In this document: one piece after another, positions 22,786 through 30,574 of the stretch | Layout: every line of letters begins with the position of its first letter | How positions within the stretch are numbered: position 1 is the first letter of the stretch | Origin: Alphaproteobacteria bacterium | GTDB lineage: Bacteria > Pseudomonadota > Alphaproteobacteria > JAEULC01 | Assembly (NCBI GenBank): GCA_020846275.1 | Contig: JADLEG010000094.1 | Span: 1 to 32,620, forward strand | DNA length: 32,620 nucleotides | Direction of reading: 5' to 3' | Made by a program: the position numbers and the translations under genes | Notes under the pieces: model-generated | Told to the model about the DNA's origin: nothing | The model's input: only the letters and a program-made list of their open reading frames with translations | The model's database searches: none

Positions 22786-23382
22786 ATGGACATGACCGGC
22801 GAATACCGGATCCCGGCGCCCCGCGAGGCCGTATGGCGCGCGTTGAACGATCCGGACATCCTCAAGCAGTGCATTCCGGGCTGCGAAACCGTCGAAAAGA
22901 CCTCGGACACCGAGTTCCAGGCCCGCGTGACCGCCGCGGTCGGCCCCGTCAAGGCCAAGTTCGGCGGCAAGGTGACGCTCAGCGACATCGATCCGCCCAA
23001 CGGCTACACCATCTCGGGCGAGGGCCAGGGCGGCGGCGCCGGCTTCGCCAAGGGCGGCGCCAAGGTGAAGCTCAAGCCGGACGGCGACGGCACGATCCTG
23101 GCCTACGAGGTCACGGCAACGGTGGGCGGAAAACTGGCCCAGGTCGGTTCGCGCCTGATCGACGGCGTGTCCAAGAAGATGGCGGGGGAGTTCTTCAGCC
23201 GTTTCGTCGAACTGGTCGCGCAGCAGCAGCCGCAAGCCCGGGCAGCGGCCGGGAGCCCGACAGCAGAGCCGGCAACGGCGCCCGCCACGCCGCCGCCGGC
23301 GGGCGGCTTGCCCGGCTGGGCGTGGATCCTGGGCGTGATCGTGCTGGCCGGAATCCTGCTGGCGATCTTCGGGCGGGGCTGA
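22786..23382 (+). CDS. coxG: CoxG-like SRPBCC protein with C-terminal membrane anchor
   Basis: 198 aa. Residues about 1-150 are a CoxG domain (carbon-monoxide dehydrogenase subunit G family): MDMTGEYRIPAPREAVWRAL, NDPDILKQCIPGCETVEK, VGPVKAKFGGKVTLSDIDPP and GSRLIDGVSKKMAGEFFSRF. An Ala/Pro-rich linker follows and a terminal helix GWAWILGVIVLAGILLAIF anchors it in the membrane. In Oligotropha, CoxG helps attach CO dehydrogenase to the inner membrane. Here no coxMSL-type or xanthine-dehydrogenase genes are nearby, so the partner may be another molybdenum hydroxylase encoded elsewhere. The start ATG 22786 has GGAG 9 nt upstream. It is transcribed divergently from the TAXI operon and convergently with the M20 hydrolase. 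Confidence 0.88.
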   Translation: MDMTGEYRIPAPREAVWRALNDPDILKQCIPGCETVEKTSDTEFQARVTAAVGPVKAKFGGKVTLSDIDPPNGYTISGEGQGGGAGFAKGGAKVKLKPDGDGTILAYEVTATVGGKLAQVGSRLIDGVSKKMAGEFFSRFVELVAQQQPQARAAAGSPTAEPATAPATPPPAGGLPGWAWILGVIVLAGILLAIFGRG

Positions 23383-23395
23383 AGACCGCGGCTGG

Positions 23396-24634
23396 TCAGG
23401 CCGAGCCGGCGCGGCCGCGCAGGATAGAAGCCGCCGCGTCGGCCAGGACCTGGCAGCCGAGCACGATGTCGTCTTCCTTGGTGTCCTCGGCGTAGTGATG
23501 GCTGATCCCGGCGATGCTGGGGACGAACAGCATGCCGGCCGGCAGGCGCTGGGCGAAGATTTGCGCGTCGTGGCCCGCGCCGCTCTGCAGCTTGGTATGC
23601 AGCCCCGGCGCGCGCGCCTCGGCGGCGCGCTCCAATGCCTGCTGAAGCGCCGGATCCATGGCGCGCGGCTCGGTCCGCGCCGTGACCTCGGTCTCGATCC
23701 GGCATGGGCCGCGCGCATCGGCCGCCGCGACCAGTTCGAGCAGCGCCTTGTCCATGATCGCCAGACGCTCGCGCGCGATGTCGCGGAACTGGAACAGCAG
23801 CTCGGCCTTGCCGGGGATAACGCTGGGCGCGCCGGGATCGAGCACCATCCGTCCCGCGGTCCAGACCGAATGCGGCCCGGTGACCTCCGCAAAGCGCTGG
23901 TCGATGTCGTGCCACAGCCGCATCAGCGCCACGCCGGCGTCCTTGCGCGCCGCCATCCGCGTGGTGCCGGCATGGTTCTGCTGGCCGATCGCGGTGAAGC
24001 GGTAGCCGTAGATGCCGACGATGCCCGTCACGATGCCCAGGCGCTGGCCGCTCGTATCGAGCGTGGCGCCCTGCTCCACATGCGCCTCGAGATAGCCCAG
24101 GTATCGTCCGTCCGGCAGCACCTCGCGCTTGCGCCCCGCCAGCCCGGCCTCGGCCAGGGCGTCGCGCAGCGTCTTGCCCGTCATCTTGTTGCTTAGCTGA
24201 TCGATCTCCTGCTCGGGGAGCACGCCGCAGAACGACCGGCTGCCGAGCATCGAGCCGTAATGCCCTTCCTCGTCGGCCCAGGCGCCGACATCGATCGCAA
24301 GGTTCCGGCAGTCCTGGCTGTCGCGAAAGGCGCGCGCCACTTCAAGGCCGTAGATGACCCCCATCGCGCCGTCCAGCCAGCCGGCATAGGGCTGCGTTTC
24401 GAGGTGCGAGCCGATCAGCAGCCGCGGGCCCGCCGAAGCGCTGCGCCCGATCACCGTGCCGATGCCGTCGATCGTGGCCGCCAGTCCTGCCTCGCCCATG
24501 CGGTCCACCAGCCACTGGCGCGCCGCCATGTCCTCCGTCGAATAGGTCGGCCGATGCACGCCGGTCTTGTACCGTCCGAAATCGGCAAGCCGCCGCAGAT
24601 CGCCCAGAAGCCGGGCCGGATCGATATTTGGCAT
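23396..24634 (-). CDS. M20-family Zn-dependent amidohydrolase (carbamoylase/allantoate-type)
   Basis: 412 aa. A hydantoinase/carbamoylase-family amidase: such enzymes hydrolyse N-carbamoyl amino acids, allantoate or ureidoglycolate-like compounds using two metal ions. Expected ligands are in place: IGSHLETQPYAGWLDGAMGV (His77, Asp88), WADEEGHYGSMLGSRSF (Glu122/123), LEAHVEQGATLD (His185) and GISHHYAEDTKEDD (His379/380). The dimerisation-domain loop HAGTTRMAARKDA is also present. After the first His, LET replaces the more usual LDT/LDS. It starts 11 nt after the CysD-like gene and is likely co-transcribed with it. The natural substrate is unknown; a pyrimidine, purine or hydantoin pathway is not otherwise represented in the window. 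Confidence 0.9.
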   Translation of the reverse strand: MPNIDPARLLGDLRRLADFGRYKTGVHRPTYSTEDMAARQWLVDRMGEAGLAATIDGIGTVIGRSASAGPRLLIGSHLETQPYAGWLDGAMGVIYGLEVARAFRDSQDCRNLAIDVGAWADEEGHYGSMLGSRSFCGVLPEQEIDQLSNKMTGKTLRDALAEAGLAGRKREVLPDGRYLGYLEAHVEQGATLDTSGQRLGIVTGIVGIYGYRFTAIGQQNHAGTTRMAARKDAGVALMRLWHDIDQRFAEVTGPHSVWTAGRMVLDPGAPSVIPGKAELLFQFRDIARERLAIMDKALLELVAAADARGPCRIETEVTARTEPRAMDPALQQALERAAEARAPGLHTKLQSGAGHDAQIFAQRLPAGMLFVPSIAGISHHYAEDTKEDDIVLGCQVLADAAASILRGRAGSA

Positions 24635-24645
24635 GGTGATGTCCG

Positions 24646-25440
24646 CTACATGTAGCCGGCGGCGCGCAGGCGCTCGAAGCTGTCCTCGCTCTCGTGGTCC
24701 ATTGCGCGTCCCACGCGCTCCGGCACCTTGGTCGCGCGCAGCTCGGCCAGGATCGCGTCGATCGTCGTGGCGTTACTGTCGATCGGGTGCGTGATGTCCT
24801 TCTCGCCCAGCGTGCGGTAGCGCTTGCCGTCCTTGGCGAAGTAGAGCGGCACGACCGGAATCTTCTCGCGCTGAACGTAGAGCCAGATGTCGATCTCGGT
24901 CCAGTGCAGCAGCGGATGGATGCGCAGGTGCGCGCCTTCGGGCGGCGCCGTGTTGAACTGGTCCCAGAACTCGGGCGGCTGCTCGCGGAAATTCCACTGC
25001 CCGGTCTCGTCGCGCGGCGAGAATACGCGCTCCTTCGCGCGAAGCCTCTCCTCGTCGCGGCGGATGCCGAGGATGATGCCCTTGAGCTGCATGTCGCGGA
25101 TGACGTTGGCGAGCCCCAGCGTCTTGCGCGCGGCCGAGCGCGCCGCGGGCGGCAGCGACGGGTCGGTCGCCTCGACCGGGGGACATTTCGGCGCGCGCAG
25201 GTCGAGGCTCCATTCCTTGGCGATGCGGTCGCGGAACTTGTAGACCTCGTCGAACTCCATGTCGGTATCGAGATGGATGGCGGGGAACGGCACGCGGCCG
25301 AAGAAGGCCTTCATCGCGAGCCAGGCGAGCACGCCCGAATCCTTGCCGATCGACCACAGCATGCCCAGCGGCTTGATGCGGTGGAACGCCTCGCGCAGGA
25401 TGAAGACGCTGCGCGATTCCAGTTCGTCCAGATGATCCAT
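24646..25440 (-). CDS. cysD: CysD-like sulfate adenylyltransferase subunit 2 (PAPS reductase family)
   Basis: 264 aa from ATG 25440 (MDHLDELESRS); a TTG 12 codons upstream is possible but less likely. CysD with the GTPase CysN makes adenosine 5'-phosphosulfate from ATP and sulfate. The PP-loop reads WSIGKDSGVL (residues 29-38), as in CysD (SIGKDS). AIHLDTDMEFDEVYKFRD, GIRRDEERLRAKERVFSPRD, HPLLHWTEIDIWLYVQRE and the terminal SFERLRAAGYM also follow CysD. It is shorter than typical CysD (about 300 aa). CysN and CysC are not adjacent. Instead an M20 hydrolase follows at 11 nt. It may work with a distant CysN or serve another adenylation or sulfation role. Confidence 0.85.
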   Translation of the reverse strand: MDHLDELESRSVFILREAFHRIKPLGMLWSIGKDSGVLAWLAMKAFFGRVPFPAIHLDTDMEFDEVYKFRDRIAKEWSLDLRAPKCPPVEATDPSLPPAARSAARKTLGLANVIRDMQLKGIILGIRRDEERLRAKERVFSPRDETGQWNFREQPPEFWDQFNTAPPEGAHLRIHPLLHWTEIDIWLYVQREKIPVVPLYFAKDGKRYRTLGEKDITHPIDSNATTIDAILAELRATKVPERVGRAMDHESEDSFERLRAAGYM

Positions 25441-25601
25441 GAGCGGCGGTTTAGTCCGTCGCGCCCTGCCCGTCAATGCAGCCAGCCGTCCGGCTTTCCC
25501 GCCCTTTTCGCGTCAGGCAGCCGTAATGCCCATGCTTTACCAACCGCAAGCCGATGGCTTTCCGGGGGGACGGCAGGGTTTGGCAATGACGGGCAAAGTG
25601 C

Positions 25602-26987
25602 ATGCAAAGCGGGATTGCGAGGCAGTTGCGCCGTGTCGCGCAGGCGGCGGCGATGCTTGCCGTTCTCTCCGTCGTGGGCTGCGCCACGCCGCCGAGCGAG
25701 CCGGAGGCAAGGGCCGCCTATGACGAGGCCAACGATCCGCTGGAGCCGATGAACCGCTCGATCTTCGAGTTCAACACCGGCCTCGACAAGTATTTCCTGA
25801 AGCCCGTCGCCACCGCCTACAGCAACGTGCCCGAGCCGATGCGCGACGCGCTGCGGAACTTCCTGCGCAATCTGCGCTCGCCGCTGATCCTAACGCACGA
25901 CCTGCTGCAGGGCGAGCCGCGCCGGGCCGGGCTGACCGCCGAGCGGTTCCTGCTCAACACCACCCTAGGCGCGGCCGGATTCTACGACTTCGCCGACGCG
26001 GTGATGGACGTCGGTTTCCACGACGAGGATTTCGGCCAGACCCTCGCGGTCTGGGGTACGCCCGAAGGTCCCTATCTCGTCCTGCCGCTGATCGGCCCGT
26101 CCAATGCGCGCGACGCCGGGGGGCTCGCCGTCGACACGGTGGCCGATCCGGTATCGCTGACGCTGCAGGCTTATGGCTACGGGCTGGTGTCGGTCGGGCG
26201 CTTCACGCTGAACGCGCTCGACCAGCGCACGCGGGCATTGGGCACGCTCGATACGGTCAAGGAAACCTCGATCGACTACTATGCAAGCCTGCGCAGCCTC
26301 TACCGCCAGCGCCGGCAAGAGGACATCCGCAACGGCCGCGCGGGCCCGCCGCCGCAGGAAATCTCGCGCGGCGCCGAGGACAGCCCGGTACCGTCCGGTG
26401 CGCCGCAGGGACCGACGCCCAGTTCCGCTCCGGCCGCGGACGACGCGCCTGTTCCCACGGCGGCACTGCCGCCACCGCCGCCGGTGGGAGCGGCGCCCCT
26501 GCCGCCTGGCCCTGTTCCCAGCGCCGCGCCGGGACCACCTGCCGCCCCGGCCGCTGCGGCAATGGCCGAGCCCGCGTCGCCCCGCGCGCCCGCCGCGCAA
26601 TCGCCCTGCGGCCAGACACAGGCCGCCATCGCCTGGAGCGAGGACCTGGGCCAGGTGTTCTTCGCCAACGGCTCGTCCGTGCTGTCGCCCGAAGCGCGCC
26701 GGAAGCTGCTCGCGATCGCGCTGCGAGCGCAGCAAAGCCGCGCTTTCGTGCATGTCGTTGGGCATGCCAGCGAGCGCACCGGCGAGATCGATCCGGTCCG
26801 GCACCAGCTCATCAATTTCGAGATGTCCTGGCTCCGTGCCGCCGCGGCCGGCGACACGATCCAGAAGGCCGGCATCCCGTGGGAGCGGCTGATCGTCGAG
26901 GCGCGCAGCGACCAGGAGCCGTTGTGCGCGGAGATCATGCCGTCGGGCGAAGCGGCAAATCGCCGCGTTGCCATATACCTGGAGTGA
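25602..26987 (+). CDS. mlaA: MlaA (VacJ) lipoprotein fused to a C-terminal OmpA-like domain
   Basis: 461 aa. MlaA is the outer-membrane component that removes mislocalised phospholipids from the outer leaflet and hands them to MlaC. The signal peptide ends in the lipobox VVGC (Cys27). The MlaA domain covers about 40-245: DEANDPLEPMNRSIFEFNTG, PEPMRDALRNFLRNL, ERFLLNTTLGAAGFYDFADA, EDFGQTLAVWGTPEGPYLVL and RDAGGLAVDTVADP. About 90 residues rich in Pro/Ala follow. Residues about 345-461 then form an OmpA/Pal-like domain: GQVFFANGSSVLSPEARRKL, VHVVGHASERTGE, EMSWLRAAAAGDTI and the terminal NRRVAIYLE. That domain normally binds peptidoglycan. The Asp of the usual GHTD is Ser here (GHAS), while the Arg residues of LSxxRA and NRR are kept. 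Ordinary MlaA lacks it. Confidence 0.92.
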   Translation: MQSGIARQLRRVAQAAAMLAVLSVVGCATPPSEPEARAAYDEANDPLEPMNRSIFEFNTGLDKYFLKPVATAYSNVPEPMRDALRNFLRNLRSPLILTHDLLQGEPRRAGLTAERFLLNTTLGAAGFYDFADAVMDVGFHDEDFGQTLAVWGTPEGPYLVLPLIGPSNARDAGGLAVDTVADPVSLTLQAYGYGLVSVGRFTLNALDQRTRALGTLDTVKETSIDYYASLRSLYRQRRQEDIRNGRAGPPPQEISRGAEDSPVPSGAPQGPTPSSAPAADDAPVPTAALPPPPPVGAAPLPPGPVPSAAPGPPAAPAAAAMAEPASPRAPAAQSPCGQTQAAIAWSEDLGQVFFANGSSVLSPEARRKLLAIALRAQQSRAFVHVVGHASERTGEIDPVRHQLINFEMSWLRAAAAGDTIQKAGIPWERLIVEARSDQEPLCAEIMPSGEAANRRVAIYLE

Positions 26988-27039
26988 AACCACCTATGTC
27001 GCCAAACATACAGGCAACCCGTAAGCGGGGCGGGAATCC

Positions 27040-27699
27040 ATGGCGGCATTGACCGAAAAGCGACGCCCAACGGAAGTTCGGGTCTGGGATCCTTTCGTGC
27101 GGATCGCGCACTGGCTGCTCGCCGCGGCCTTCCTCGTCTCGTACCTGACCGAGGGCAAGCCGCAATGGCTGCATGTTTGGTCGGGCTACCTGGTCGCAGC
27201 GATCGTCGTATTGCGCATCGTGTGGGGCCTGGTCGGTCCGCGCCACGCACGCTTCGCCGATTTCGTGCCGTCGCCGCGCGCCGCCCTGCGCTACCTGGCC
27301 GACCTGGTTCGGCTGCGCGCGCCGCGCCATCTCGGCCACAGCCCGGCCGGCGGAGCCATGATCGTGGCGCTGATCCTGTCGCTGTCGATCACGGCCGGCA
27401 CCGGCATCGCCCTGCTGGCGATCCGCGAGAACCAGGGTCCGCTGGCGCCATGGCTGGGCGGCCAGGTGGTCGCCGCCGCGCCCACGCCATCAAAGCCGGG
27501 CGAGCGGGTGCCGAAGCCCGGACGCATGGTCAAGGAGGTGCACGAGCTGTTCTCCAACCTGACCCTGCTGCTGGTCGGGTTCCACGTTCTGGGCGTGGCG
27601 GTCGCGAGCTTCGCCCATCGCGAAAACCTGGTGCGCGCGATGATCACCGGCCGCAAGCGCGCGCCCGACCCGTCGGCGCGCCAAGCAGCCGCGGAATAG
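27040..27699 (+). CDS. Cytochrome b561 / Ni-Fe-hydrogenase-type b subunit
   Basis: 219 aa with four transmembrane helices of the di-haem membrane cytochrome b family. It starts EVRVWDPFVRIAHWLLAAAF, the family opening motif, with a haem-ligand His in helix 1. Others lie in QWLHVWSGYLVAAIVVLRIV (helix 2) and KEVHELFSNLTLLLVGFHVL (helix 4). An insert between helices 3 and 4 is Pro-rich. Such proteins carry electrons between the quinone pool and partners such as cytochrome c, hydrogenase or sulfite dehydrogenase. No partner gene is adjacent. It begins 52 nt after mlaA, with GGGCGGGAATCC before the ATG, and converges with the broken methyltransferase gene. Confidence 0.88.
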   Translation: MAALTEKRRPTEVRVWDPFVRIAHWLLAAAFLVSYLTEGKPQWLHVWSGYLVAAIVVLRIVWGLVGPRHARFADFVPSPRAALRYLADLVRLRAPRHLGHSPAGGAMIVALILSLSITAGTGIALLAIRENQGPLAPWLGGQVVAAAPTPSKPGERVPKPGRMVKEVHELFSNLTLLLVGFHVLGVAVASFAHRENLVRAMITGRKRAPDPSARQAAAE

Positions 27700-27718
27700 G
27701 GCGGTCGGCGCGCGGCGG

Positions 27719-28594
27719 TCAGGGCTTGACGAATTTCAGGACGAACTCGTCCTTCGGCTGCGGCGGGTCGGGCGTATTCTTGTCCTTTGGATCATAGAGG
27801 TTGCGCAGGAAGCTGCCCTCGGCCAGCAGCTTGAATCCCGCCGCCTCGACCTCGCGGCGCAGGAACGCCTCCTCGATCCGGTGCAGCGTGCCGGACTCGG
27901 AGATGCCGGTGCCGGGCCTTCCGGCATGGTCGGCGATCACGTAGATGCCGCCGGGCTTCAGCGCGCGGAAGACGGCGCGGTTCATCGGCGCCCGGTCGAC
28001 GCCGAGATGGCCGAGGTCGTGGTAGTTGAACATCAGCGTCACGACGTCGAGCCGATCCGTCGCCAGTTCGGGCGGGATCGGATCCTCGAACGGCCGCGAG
28101 ACCGCGATGATCGGCGCCGCCGCCACCCCCGCTGCGCGCAGCTTCGCGTCGCGATCGGCCAGCGCCACCGGCGACGGGCGTGGCGGTCCAGCGGGAGCCG
28201 CTGCCGGGGCCGGTGCTGCGATCGTCGGGTTGCTGTTGCCCTCCGGCGCGGCGGGCGGCGTGGGCGCCCGGTTGGGGTCGCGCGGCTGGCTCTGGCCGTA
28301 GACGGTCCCGTTGGGACCGATCGCGCGCGCCAGCAGCTCGGTGGTCTAGCCGCCGGCCGCGCTGAGATCGAGCGCGACCAGCCCGGGACGAAGCCCGATG
28401 AAGCCCAGCATCTGCTCCGGCTTGCGGCGCAGGTCGTTGGTGCGGTCCGCCGCGCTTCGGTCGGGGCTCGCGATGATCGCGGCGATACGCTGGGGCGACA
28501 GCGTCGCCGGCGCTTGCGCGGATAGAGAGGAACTCAACGACAGGCAGGCGCCGACGGCAATGCCGGCTATCAGGGCGTTTCGCGACATTTTCAT
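27719..28594 (-). pseudogene. Exported SAM-methyltransferase (COG4798-like) with one internal TAG
   Basis: From ATG 28594 (MKMSRNALIAGIAVGACLSL) the frame runs 82 codons: a signal peptide ending near LSAQA, then IAAIIASPDRSAADRTNDLR and LRPGLVALDLSAAGG. It meets TAG at 28346-28348 exactly where the SAM loop should continue with Tyr (GGGYTTELLAR). The same frame then continues uninterrupted: TTELLARAIGPNGTVYGQSQ, a Pro/Ala-rich insert, LDVVTLMFNYHDLGHLGVDR, ALKPGGIYVIADHAGRPG, FLRREVEAAGFKLLAEGSFL and a final DEFVLKFVKP. No frameshift is needed: one base change (TAG from TAC or TAT) explains it. Total 292 codons, normal for these exported predicted methyltransferases. It is either a recent pseudogene, a base error, or read through. 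Confidence 0.85.
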
Positions 28595-28760
28595 CGGCTT
28601 GTTCTCATCCCGGTCCGAGCGGTGAATTCCTGGCGAGACTAGCCGGTCGCCGCGTCGAGGCCAATCAGGCGTCGCAAGTCTGCGTGAACGGCTCGATCGA
28701 CCCGGTTGCCCGGCGGCGCTTCGTGTTATGACGGCAGCCTGGAGAAATTCGGAGGTAGAA

Positions 28761-29138
28761 ATGGCCACCAACGTCAAGCAGATGATGGAAGCCGCCAACG
28801 CGGCGGTGCCGAAGATCACGCCGGCCCAGGCCAGGGAGATGATCGCTAAGGGCGACGCCCTGGTTGTCGACGTGCGCGACGCGCCGGAAGTCGCGGCGAG
28901 CGGCAAGGTCAAGGGCGCGGTCCATGTGTCGCGCGGCATGCTGGAATTCCGCGCCGATCCCGACCTGCCGTCGCACGACAAGAACTTCGACAAGGCGAAG
29001 ACGGTGATCCTCTATTGCGCCTCGGGCGGACGCTCGGCCTTGAGTGGCAAGACGCTGAAGGAGATGGGCTACGAGAAGGTCTACAACCTCGGCGCCTTCA
29101 AGGACTGGGCCGAGAGCGGCGGCGCGGTCGAGAAGTAG
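28761..29138 (+). CDS. Rhodanese-like domain protein
   Basis: 125 aa. A single rhodanese domain, with KITPAQAREMIAKGDALVVD, VRDAPEVAASGKVKGAVHVS, the active-site loop VILYCASGGRS (Cys86), and YEKVYNLGAFKDWAESGG. It is presumably a cytoplasmic sulfurtransferase or persulfide carrier. ATG 28761 has an excellent GGAGG site 5 nt upstream. It is transcribed divergently from the broken methyltransferase and ends 2 nt from the end of manC. It differs from the rhodanese at 4324-4692 in length and loop (CASGGRS against CRTGRRS), so the two are not recent duplicates. Confidence 0.92.
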   Translation: MATNVKQMMEAANAAVPKITPAQAREMIAKGDALVVDVRDAPEVAASGKVKGAVHVSRGMLEFRADPDLPSHDKNFDKAKTVILYCASGGRSALSGKTLKEMGYEKVYNLGAFKDWAESGGAVEK

Positions 29139-29140
29139 GG

Positions 29141-30574
29141 CTAGGACTTCTCCGCCCGCCCGTACTTGTCGTCGAAGCGCACGATATCGTCCTCGCCCAG
29201 GTAGGGGCCGGACTGCACCTCGATCAGGTGCAGCGGCAGCATGCCGGGGTTTTCCAGCCGGTGCTTGGTGCCGAGCGGGATGTAGGTCGACTGGTTCTCG
29301 TGCAGCAGGACCACCTCGTCGCCGCGCGTGACGCGCGCCGTGCCCTGCACCACGATCCAGTGCTCGGCGCGGTGGTGGTGCATCTGCAGCGACAGGCTGG
29401 CGCCCGGCTTCACGACGATGCGCTTGACCTGGAAGCGCTCGCCGATGTCGATGGTCTCGTAGGTGCCCCAGGGGCGGTGGAACTCGCGGTGATTGCGGTG
29501 CTCGTCGCGCCCGGCCTCCTTGATCTTGGCGACCAGGTCCTTGACCCCTTCCGCGCGCGCGCGGTCGGTCACCAGCACCGCGTCCTTGGTCGCGACCACG
29601 ACGACGTTCTTCAGGCCCAGCACGCCCACCAGCGGCCCGTCGGAAGCGATATAAGAGCCGCCGACATCGTGGATCACCGCCTTGCCGCTCAGCGCATTGC
29701 CGGCGGCGTCGTGCGGCGCGGCCTCGTACATCGCGTTCCACGAGCCGAGGTCGCTCCAGCCCAGGTCGGCCGGCACGACCGCGGCGTCGGCCGTTTTCTC
29801 CATCACCGCGTAGTCGATCGACAATTCGCGCGCCTTGGCGAAGCTGGCCTTGTCGAGCCGCGTGAACTCGAGGTCGCGCGAACGGCTGGCGACCGATTCC
29901 CGCACCGCCGCCAGCATCGCCGGCTGGAACTGCGCCAGTTCCTCGAGGTAGCGCTTGGCGGTGAAGGCGAACATGCCGCTGTTCCACGACCAGCCGCCCT
30001 CGTCCAGCATCGCCCTGGCGGTCTGCTCCGGCGGCTTCTCGACGAAACGCTCGATGGCGTAGACGCCGGGCGTTCCCTCCAGCGGCGTGCCCATGCGGAT
30101 ATAACCGAACCCGCTGCGCGGCCCGTCCGGCGCGATGCCGAAGGTGACCAGCTTGCCGCGCAGCGCGGCCGAGGCGGCCTTGTCGATGGCGGCGTGGAAG
30201 GCGACCAGGTCGGTGATCTGGTGGTCGGACGGCAGGACCAGCAGGACGGCATCGGGATCGGTCTCGGCGACCAGGAGGGCAGCGGCCGCGATCGCCGGCG
30301 CGGTCGAGCGTCCCACCGGCTCCAGCACGATGTTCGACGGGGCGATGCCGATCTGGCGCATCTGCTCGGCCACCAGGAAGCGGTGCTCCTCGCTGGCGAC
30401 CAGGGTGGGGCCGGCGAAGCGGGCCGGCGCGCCGACGCGCAGGACCGTCTCCTGCAGGATGGTGCGGTCGGACGTGAGGCTGAGAAACTGCTTCGGGCGA
30501 AGCTCGCGCGACACCGGCCACAGCCGCGTGCCCGCGCCGCCCGAAAGGATCACCGGATGGATCAGCCTTGCCAT
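29141..30574 (-). CDS. manC: Mannose-1-phosphate guanylyltransferase / mannose-6-phosphate isomerase
   Basis: 477 aa, the bifunctional type II PMI-GMP (ManC/AlgA/CpsB/XanB). The N-terminal nucleotidyltransferase has ILSGGAGTRLWPVSRELRPK and VLPSDHQITD, then FVEKPPEQTARAMLDEGGWS and WNSGMFAFTAKRYLEEL. The C-terminal cupin (about 350-477) has NHREFHRPWGTYETIDIGER, VKPGASLSLQMHHHRAEHWI and VLLHENQSTYIPLGTKHRLE and isomerises fructose-6-P to mannose-6-P. The product is GDP-mannose for LPS, capsule or exopolysaccharide. Its ATG lies 13 nt inside the end of rfbA with GGAG 5 nt upstream, so it is the last gene of the coupled operon rfbB-rfbA-manC. Confidence 0.95.
   Translation of the reverse strand: MARLIHPVILSGGAGTRLWPVSRELRPKQFLSLTSDRTILQETVLRVGAPARFAGPTLVASEEHRFLVAEQMRQIGIAPSNIVLEPVGRSTAPAIAAAALLVAETDPDAVLLVLPSDHQITDLVAFHAAIDKAASAALRGKLVTFGIAPDGPRSGFGYIRMGTPLEGTPGVYAIERFVEKPPEQTARAMLDEGGWSWNSGMFAFTAKRYLEELAQFQPAMLAAVRESVASRSRDLEFTRLDKASFAKARELSIDYAVMEKTADAAVVPADLGWSDLGSWNAMYEAAPHDAAGNALSGKAVIHDVGGSYIASDGPLVGVLGLKNVVVVATKDAVLVTDRARAEGVKDLVAKIKEAGRDEHRNHREFHRPWGTYETIDIGERFQVKRIVVKPGASLSLQMHHHRAEHWIVVQGTARVTRGDEVVLLHENQSTYIPLGTKHRLENPGMLPLHLIEVQSGPYLGEDDIVRFDDKYGRAEKS

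Noticed and set aside
20026..23382. A 1118-codon plus-strand open frame
   Set aside because: Only the last 199 codons (CoxG-like) are real; the rest is antisense to the TAXI-TRAP genes, and its translation is Arg/His/Asp-rich low complexity typical of GC-rich shadows.
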